Below are positions 8,901 to 11,375 of a DNA stretch of 11,375 nucleotides, in pieces. The DNA is from JAAEQD01 sp964521815 (GTDB taxonomy: Bacteria > Zixibacteria > MSB-5A5 > UBA10806 > 4484-95), in contig CAZFSN010000101.1 in NCBI GenBank assembly GCA_964521815.1, forward strand, positions 1 through 11,375, read 5' to 3'. The position numbers and the translations under genes were made by a program. Below the pieces are notes generated by a model. That model had not been told where the DNA came from. It made no database searches and was given only the letters and a program-made list of their open reading frames with translations. How positions within the stretch are numbered: position 1 is the first letter of the stretch; each line of letters begins with the position of its first letter.

Positions 8901-8950
8901 GCAAAAGGCATGTCAGGGAGTTGGGAATTTGGACGGAGTTAAGATTCTAA
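2906..8950 (+). CDS. sprA: SprA-family T9SS outer-membrane translocon protein, 2014 aa
   Basis: SprA forms the very large outer-membrane beta-barrel (36 strands in Flavobacterium) through which folded T9SS cargo crosses; it is also needed for gliding in some Bacteroidota. A signal peptide is visible, with a hydrophobic core at about 12-28 and likely cleavage near Ala30 (VKA|A). Family signatures run in order: an N-terminal SprA region with KIKGQIGSKISVEVD and LKLRYKGEEDEIIQSIEAGN (about 165-330), RGHLIFQQREPF (545-556), GRILKRGSDYNIVYEIGQITF (616-636), YIDDFEG (759-765), Asp-rich loops (890-918 and 972-983), and AGLYERPGWDYTLGF (1730-1744) in the C-terminal barrel half. It ends in Phe2014, as outer-membrane barrels often do. 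Its length is below the roughly 2,400 residues of Flavobacterium SprA. A 62-residue acidic linker (1633-1694) interrupts the barrel part. No PorV, PorU or other T9SS gene is in the window. The TTG start has AGGAG 5 bases upstream. The 3' end overlaps the next gene by 22 bases. Confidence 0.93.
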   Translation: MSKFFEKISRSTAAASLLFLFLAGPAIVKAAVGEIDNPIHYKSRFVPPLRLSTFPGGLSAIKPDVYLLSLNRMGRSWVVEIPSNNRYVSLSLFAGAYMLFNPYIMSRESYIKYSAGKVVSEAWLKDMESFSGTKGKNDQDTGIDIPININIPKPVKSIIGEGGPRINVTGSRRISFSGKSQWDDLTTTGTFKQSKFPSLHMEQTSRFKIKGQIGSKISVEVDQDSNRDVDMANTLKLRYKGEEDEIIQSIEAGNTTLALPNSQFIGFSQNVQGLFGIKATAKVGNINLTMITSQEKGSSEKSSFSAGTQASSTDIWDYQYLHNVYFFLGHEFTENDSLLDVQLFKEGVPRDLYGLACVDPHYGPGANETGGVDTMFYMTEADSIRGEVERRNFTLIEETEYDLFYRSKYVILHQAIPEAGVLAAYIKYAHTDSQGNVSIRQEGKVTGDTLVLKLIRDPDTDTSFVTWDLEWKNVYYLGSRDLTREGFELQIYKGIGTLETDVLDQDSIPFIHWFGFDEYENANPNNLTPDGLFDFNTNKYLDAARGHLIFQQREPFAESFLNEPNPAVYDYRYPNTTRGQSKKYYIHVKTAKRDNTFSLGKTNIIEGSEVVKMSDGRILKRGSDYNIVYEIGQITFINEEALNAAADISVDFEYAPFFMPEKKSLFGLSAQYDINDKSFFSLSGLYRKESSKEFRPRVGREPKRSMIWDSNIKLSFNPEFITSMVDALPLVETDAVSRIEISGEVAQSFPNPNLRNRAYIDDFEGTREYTDLVTRRGIWTQASVPSGWGLNNRRTCWWYNPYDSYTIKDIWPEKDVQQHENRQDVLVLEYWPDTTSGGPDTEGWSGIMRPMYSGLSDQSRTKFIEIWYLPDNFADAQPILYIDAGKISEDLNGDGIKNTEDKNDDGVFQEDEDTGLDGWYNAVEIQMTGLPGPDPSHDDWFYNDSPESRYDYSHINGTENSREDPDRLNRFDTEDINNNGSLDLTNAYFQYEVDLNDDKYVQEITDTGWRLLRIPFQDSSAFTSTGNPDFEVINFIRLWLTGISEHYSLKLASIQLVGNKWQELAAPEPIYMNGMPRVPDFEVTVKNTQEHANSYNSPPGIYGELDQQTGVQEKEQSLVLIYNNLFPGQTLGTYWPLLNYEDYTLYNKMKMYVHGDENLDESKPLNFYFRVGADSINNYYEFHTKLYPGWDERNYVDIDFTELTALKSYLHAHHPDSISLVDTTYGKYTVKGNPSLSQVKFFVLGIEYDSVYCDTVNSGDSTVVDTVAVPLIPVSGEVWCDELILTDVRRNSDFAGRMTASISLADLGDITINYSQTGADFFKLNQTRPEGALSTQQSISGKVNLEKFLPPSLGLSLPLSARWEKTLRLPRLKTGSDIILPDDLRQKEKTESRNWSVSTSESFRKNTKNWLFNLTLNRITTNYTYSKRYSTSPVTPINNSSAYDVTGRYDLTPRIKPFFKPFSWTKSLFMPASIHDIKLYFMPTVLKFDADVKSTNAYQQNNRGIVSSTYTRDFTGNQTYGMNLFTALKADFSTQTRRDISKPGSMVFSLNPSEIQIGRERDYLQSFSTSFTPKISRELLPRVQFSSRYSDNSDLAGNPDSTRTTQLSANLRGDISLDIFKLTGISELLNTQKSPDRSVPNMPPKDDTSRDANINQGMNDEKDNPSRDGEPEKEIDEGEAGEETDEGGETKGGGFKIPNPLTGLKKTFSILNTIKPVKASFATDKKINRAGLYERPGWDYTLGFADQISVRRNTQEGFNTSDQITRSLDYSFTSGITPFRNLDINSSYKSRITVTRGSNVPTKTKSVEFPSLDANLTGLEKLPLVNRLTTSVTLQTKYAQKIDESGNADSGELTSRATNNNYTPLIGLNFSFNKGVKATVRYDYNNRKTENLRTEGSNQRVDYGQDRTLGISVSYSLTAPQGLKIPIIGKLKFNSQLTMSLDYDKKYRKTWFITDDVKSTDANSVETSIEPKVSYRFSAKVTGGFNAKWMDSNDKVQVRKRHVRELGIWTELRF
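7802..7987 (+). other. acidic low-complexity linker inside SprA (residues 1633-1694)
   Basis: This 62-residue stretch contains 19 Asp/Glu plus many Gly, Pro, Ser and Asn and almost no hydrophobic residues, unlike the alternating strand pattern on both sides. It is predicted to be a flexible extramembrane loop. The frame is unbroken through it, so it is a real part of the coding sequence. Whether it faces the periplasm or the surface cannot be told from sequence alone. Confidence 0.7.
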
Positions 8951-9858
8951 TAGGTAAAACCTGCCTTATCCTTGTCCTATTGTCGATATCTTTTATGAGT
9001 TGCGGAGGTCAATCTATTCCTGAATTTGATAAAGACGAAGCCTTTAATTACATTAAACAGCAGTGCGATTTTGGTTCGCGGAATCCTAATAGCGAAGCTC
9101 ATAAAAAATGCGAGGAATTTCTGTATCGCGAGTTATCGGCAACTACTGATATCTGCCGAAGACAGAGTTTTACCTATATCGATACTATTCGGCAGGACAC
9201 ACTTTATTTGACCAACTTAATCGCTTCTTATAACACAAAGAATACGACCAAGAGAGTTCTTCTCTGCGCTCATTGGGATAGTCGTCCCTGGGCCGATTAT
9301 GATCCCGATTCGAGTAAACATTCCACTCCGGTGATGGGCGCCAACGACGGCGCATCAGGTGTGGCCGTGCTTCTTACGATAGCTAAAATATTTAAGGATG
9401 ATCCGCCGCCCGTTGGTGTCGATATAATCCTTTTTGACGGTGAGGATTATGGTCAATATGGGTCTCAAGATCAATGGCTGTTGGGCAGTAAGTATTTTGT
9501 CTCGCATATCGGCAATTACAAACCATCATATGTATTGCTTCTGGATATGATCGGCGATATCGACTTGAACATACATAAAGAATATTATTCACAAACCTAT
9601 GCCGGCTGGCTTGTCTCAAAAATATGGGATGCCGCGGCTTTGGAAAAAGCTGAGCATTTTTACCCCGATATAATGCATTCCGTATACGACGACCATATAC
9701 CGTTTATCGAACGCGGTATTCCGGCGGCTGATTTAATCGATATGGATTACCAGTGGTGGCACACGACAGCGGATACCCCGGATAAGTGTTCGGCCGAAAG
9801 CCTGGCCGAAGTCGGCCGGGTTGTTTTAAGATTATTGTATGGCCCGAATCAATTATAG
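8929..9858 (+). CDS. glutaminyl-peptide cyclotransferase-like lipoprotein (M28 fold)
   Basis: This is predicted to be an envelope-anchored zinc enzyme that cyclises N-terminal Gln of exported proteins to pyroglutamate, as the type II glutaminyl cyclases of Bacteroidota do. An N-terminal hydrophobic segment (11-23) is followed by Cys25 in FMSCGG, a plausible lipobox. Fold motifs are CAHWDSRPWAD (113-123), GANDGASG (137-144), LFDGEDYG (168-175), LLDMIGD (204-210), DDHIPFIERGIP (254-265) and WWHTTADTPD (276-285). By comparison with known cyclases, Asp140, Asp173 and His278 are likely zinc ligands, Glu172 the general acid-base, and Asp206 or Asp210 plus Asp255 accessory residues. A plain M28 aminopeptidase is the main alternative, but the QDQWLLGSKY and DDHIPF segments favour a cyclase. 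TTG 8929 has AGGGAG 8 bases upstream and lies inside the end of sprA, suggesting translational coupling. The next gene's product is a candidate substrate. Confidence 0.85.
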   Translation: MDGVKILIGKTCLILVLLSISFMSCGGQSIPEFDKDEAFNYIKQQCDFGSRNPNSEAHKKCEEFLYRELSATTDICRRQSFTYIDTIRQDTLYLTNLIASYNTKNTTKRVLLCAHWDSRPWADYDPDSSKHSTPVMGANDGASGVAVLLTIAKIFKDDPPPVGVDIILFDGEDYGQYGSQDQWLLGSKYFVSHIGNYKPSYVLLLDMIGDIDLNIHKEYYSQTYAGWLVSKIWDAAALEKAEHFYPDIMHSVYDDHIPFIERGIPAADLIDMDYQWWHTTADTPDKCSAESLAEVGRVVLRLLYGPNQL

Positions 9859-9869
9859 GGGGGAATTAG

Positions 9870-9900
9870 TTGCAACCGCTTGTCTGTCTTTTCGTATATT
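9870..9900 (+). promoter_or_regulatory. promoter candidate before the DUF4097-type gene
   Basis: TTGCAA (9870-9875) and TATATT (9895-9900) resemble -35 and -10 boxes with a 19-base spacer. The 67-base gap after the cyclase gene leaves room for a separate start. TATATTG is also close to the Bacteroidota -7 element TAnnTTTG, but one T short. Either reading would start transcription roughly 15-20 bases before the ribosome site AAGGAAG (9914-9920). Confidence 0.35.
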
Positions 9901-9925
9901 GTAAGGGGTAATTAAGGAAGAAAGC

Positions 9926-11068
9926 ATGAAAGCGCTCGGGATCATATCGGCTTTATTGATATTATTGATTCCCTTGGGATTCAGTCAGGAGGGGATATCC
10001 TCCAGCGGCAAATTATCCCTGTCAGCCTCTGACATGACCGGCCTGATTATAAAAACTCCCCAGAATGTTCATTGCAAGATAGAACTTTATACACATAGCG
10101 CTGATATTATTAGCGGCGAATACCGGATATGGGCGGATGCCGGTTCCGCTGATCGGGAGTCCAGATTTATTAATTTAATCGAAGTCAAGCTTGATTACAA
10201 CGGACGCAACTCAAAAAACGCCAATCTTGAAGTATTGGCTCCGACGCGGGCGCCCTGGGAGGGATCGAATTATAGTGTCGGCGTAGATCTTACCTTAATG
10301 GTTCCGGAAAATTTCTATGTTGAAGCGAAAACCTCTTACAGCAATATTGATCTGGTGGGACCTTTTGGCGGAGTGAATATCGATGATGAGTACGGATCGG
10401 TAACGGTTGAAAAAGTCAGGGGCAACTCGACTATAAAAGCATCATATTCATCAGTTGATCTCACGGATTTGAAAGGTTCGGTCACAGTCGATGCGGTTTA
10501 TTCGGAAATTAACGCGCGTGAAATAGTAATTGAAAACAGTCCGGGCATGTTCACGACCTCATACGGCTCGTTAAACCTGGAGGATATCACCGGTGCAATT
10601 GAAGCAGTCACCGACTACGACAATATCAAAGTTTCCAATATTAAGGCTCCCAAGGGCAGCGTTATCTTGCGGACCAATTATGGACAAATCGAGGCCGATA
10701 ATGTGAGCGGCGAACTTGTCTGCGAAACGAGTTTCGAACCGATCACTCTCGGGAATATCGAATTGACGCATGGCATCAGTAAGTTCGATACCAAGCACGC
10801 GCCTATTGATGCCGAGATTTTGAAAATGGGCGATTCCCAACTGATAATTAACAATACTTATAGCACGATTAACCTGAGCCTGGCTTCCAATATTTCCGCG
10901 AAATTACTTCTGGCCGTGGATGAAGGGGGAAAAATTCATACCAAGGATTTATCGATTAAGCCTCTGGTTATGAAACGCGACCGTCTGGTAGGTTTAGTCG
11001 GTGATGGTTTGGCCAAGATAGAGATTAACGTAGATGGTATCGGCGAGATAAATATCACCGGCCAATGA
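9926..11068 (+). CDS. exported DUF4097-type (adhesin-like) beta-solenoid protein, 380 aa
   Basis: This is a secreted or periplasmic protein of the DUF4097/putative auto-transporter-adhesin-like type. The molecular role of that family is not well defined. Residues 1-20 form a signal peptide (hydrophobic core 4-18), with likely cleavage GFS|QEG leaving Gln21 at the mature N-terminus. Residues 21-135 form a beta-rich lead-in. Residues 138-318 hold ten rungs opening with an aromatic residue or His and then alternating hydrophobic residues (SYSNIDL, EYGSVTV, SYSSVDL and so on). Residues 320-380 look like a beta cap. There are no C-terminal T9SS sorting domain, lipobox or catalytic residues. ATG 9926 has AAGGAAG 5 bases upstream, and a promoter-like sequence lies in the 67-base gap before it. 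The preceding gene encodes a glutaminyl-cyclase-like enzyme, which could act on its N-terminus. Family assignment is by rung pattern and could be a related solenoid family. Confidence 0.82.
   Translation: MKALGIISALLILLIPLGFSQEGISSSGKLSLSASDMTGLIIKTPQNVHCKIELYTHSADIISGEYRIWADAGSADRESRFINLIEVKLDYNGRNSKNANLEVLAPTRAPWEGSNYSVGVDLTLMVPENFYVEAKTSYSNIDLVGPFGGVNIDDEYGSVTVEKVRGNSTIKASYSSVDLTDLKGSVTVDAVYSEINAREIVIENSPGMFTTSYGSLNLEDITGAIEAVTDYDNIKVSNIKAPKGSVILRTNYGQIEADNVSGELVCETSFEPITLGNIELTHGISKFDTKHAPIDAEILKMGDSQLIINNTYSTINLSLASNISAKLLLAVDEGGKIHTKDLSIKPLVMKRDRLVGLVGDGLAKIEINVDGIGEINITGQ
10337..10882 (+). repeat. ten coding rungs of 18 or 21 residues in the solenoid protein
   Basis: Rung heads fall at Tyr138, Tyr156, Tyr174, Tyr192, Tyr213, Tyr231, Tyr252, Phe270, His291 and Tyr312. 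The steps are 18, 18, 18, 21, 18, 21, 18, 21 and 21 residues. Each head is followed by a small or acidic residue, then the pattern x-[IVL]-x-[LVA]. The DNA copies have diverged, so this is a protein-level repeat, not a recent tandem duplication. Such spacing is expected for a beta-solenoid with a stacked aromatic ladder. Confidence 0.85.
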
Positions 11069-11140
11069 TCGCTTTAAGTTTATAATCCGATTATTATTCA
11101 TTTTTTCATGTAAAGATTATTCAGGACTTTCCCCGGAAAT

Positions 11141-11170
11141 TTGATGTAATTGTCTATAAGTTTATATATT
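11141..11170 (+). promoter_or_regulatory. promoter candidate in the 3' intergenic region
   Basis: TTGATG (11141-11146) and TATATT (11165-11170) are separated by 18 bases and match four and five of six consensus positions for a housekeeping sigma factor. It points toward whatever gene begins at the right edge and would give a leader of about 150 bases carrying the hairpin element. The surrounding AT richness raises the chance of a spurious match. Confidence 0.3.
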
Positions 11171-11245
11171 CTACACAGTCAATATTTTTACTAAGTGGGA
11201 ATCGGGTATTTTTAAAACAGAGGAACTTTTTAACAATTTCGGGTA

Positions 11246-11277
11246 GGTCGGGTTCCGACCGGAGGGAGAAACCCGGC
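11246..11277 (+). repeat. GC-rich inverted-repeat element with two alternative hairpins (REP-like)
   Basis: GGTCGG (11246-11251) and CCGACC (11255-11260) form a perfect 6-bp stem with a GTT loop. Alternatively, GTCGGGTT (11247-11254) pairs with AACCCGGC (11270-11277) as an 8-bp stem with one G-U pair and a 15-base loop. The two cannot form together. The element stands out by GC content in an AT-rich gap. It could be a repetitive extragenic palindrome, a protein-binding site or a leader switch. No T-run follows directly, so it is not a good intrinsic terminator. Confidence 0.55.
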
Positions 11278-11325
11278 ATTCTTGGTTTTGGTAGATAATT
11301 TGTTAAGAACAAGAGGAGTATTTTG

Positions 11326-11346
11326 ATGCGAAAAGTGTCGGGTTGA
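11326..11346 (+). CDS. six-codon minigene or broken gene start
   Basis: AAGAGGAG (11311-11318) lies 7 bases before ATG 11326, an excellent initiation site, but the frame encodes only MRKVSG before TGA (11344-11346). It could be a real short leader peptide, the start of a gene broken by a single-base indel, or chance. The stop overlaps a TTG (11343-11345) that opens a frame running to the window edge. Confidence 0.3.
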   Translation: MRKVSG

Positions 11347-11375
11347 ATAAAGAACTTCGTTCACTTGTTCGCTCC
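11343..11375 (+). CDS. possible start of a gene truncated by the right window edge
   Basis: From TTG 11343 the frame reads LNKELRSLVRS and is still open at the last base. The TTG overlaps the TGA of the preceding six-codon frame, which would allow re-initiation. It has no close ribosome site of its own, and eleven codons are too few to identify anything. The frame is also open upstream past the ribosome site, so a frameshift joining it to ATG 11326 is equally possible. Confidence 0.2.
   Translation, partial: MNKELRSLVRS

Larger units (their letters stand above)
11069..11375 (+). other. intergenic region without a convincing complete gene
   Basis: This 307-base, mostly AT-rich stretch follows the solenoid gene. 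ATG codons at 11108 and 11144 are each followed directly by TAA. It contains an AT-rich palindrome (11082-11094) followed by a T-run, a possible promoter (11141-11170), a GC-rich two-state hairpin element (11246-11277), and a strong ribosome site with a six-codon frame near the right edge. I see no tRNA, rRNA or CRISPR repeat. Confidence 0.7.

Noticed and set aside
9926..11068. Solenoid protein as a T9SS cargo
   Set aside because: No C-terminal sorting domain is visible; the C-terminus ends in the solenoid cap.
11082..11106. AT-rich palindrome followed by T-run as a terminator of the solenoid gene
   Set aside because: The hairpin would be about 5 A-T pairs with a 3-base loop, too unstable; the T-run is separated by several bases.
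11145..11196. Minus-strand promoter TTGACT with a TATAGA-like -10
   Set aside because: It matches moderately but points back into the plus-strand solenoid gene with no minus-strand gene to drive; AT-rich chance match is likely.
11246..11280. tRNA fragment suggested by GGTTCCGACC, similar to a T-arm
   Set aside because: No acceptor, D or anticodon arms can be built around it.

Overview
The window reads as a normal, densely coded stretch of chromosome from a Gram-negative bacterium of the FCB (Fibrobacterota-Chlorobiota-Bacteroidota) superphylum. The main reason is a 2014-residue homologue of SprA, the giant outer-membrane translocon of the type 9 secretion system (T9SS), beside a glutaminyl-cyclase-like lipoprotein of the type known from Bacteroidota. 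A DUF1844 protein, GTG/TTG starts and moderate GC suggest a non-Bacteroidota member such as a Zixibacteria-like candidate lineage. That placement is inference and was not tested. All genes are on the + strand, and I saw no mobile element, CRISPR array, tRNA or rRNA.

Bases 1-1811 are a tight three-gene run: the helicase half of recG (cut by the left edge), a 61-residue unknown protein and a 117-residue DUF1844 protein, with gaps of 12 and 8 bases. A 134-base gap follows, then murB (1946-2848), starting at GTG. Bases 2849-2905 hold two Shine-Dalgarno sequences, only one of which serves a visible start codon.

Bases 2906-11068 are an envelope block. sprA (2906-8950) overlaps by 22 bases a lipoprotein (8929-9858) with the glutaminyl-peptide cyclotransferase/M28 fold signatures. 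After a 67-base gap with a promoter-like sequence comes a DUF4097-type exported protein (9926-11068). Its middle consists of ten rungs spaced exactly 18 or 21 residues apart, each headed by an aromatic residue or His. Its predicted signal-peptide cleavage leaves Gln at +1, which is what a glutaminyl cyclase needs. This makes a simple, checkable hypothesis: the cyclase caps exported proteins with pyroglutamate, in step with a T9SS-type envelope.

Bases 11069-11375 hold no convincing complete gene. They contain a possible promoter, a GC-rich element able to form two mutually exclusive hairpins (REP-like or regulatory), and a strong ribosome site with ATG that opens only a six-codon frame. The stop of that frame overlaps a TTG opening a frame that runs off the right edge.

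I found no wholly new system. The strongest leads are the sprA/cyclase/Q+1 arrangement, the regular rung protein, and the odd start regions before murB, before sprA and at the right edge.
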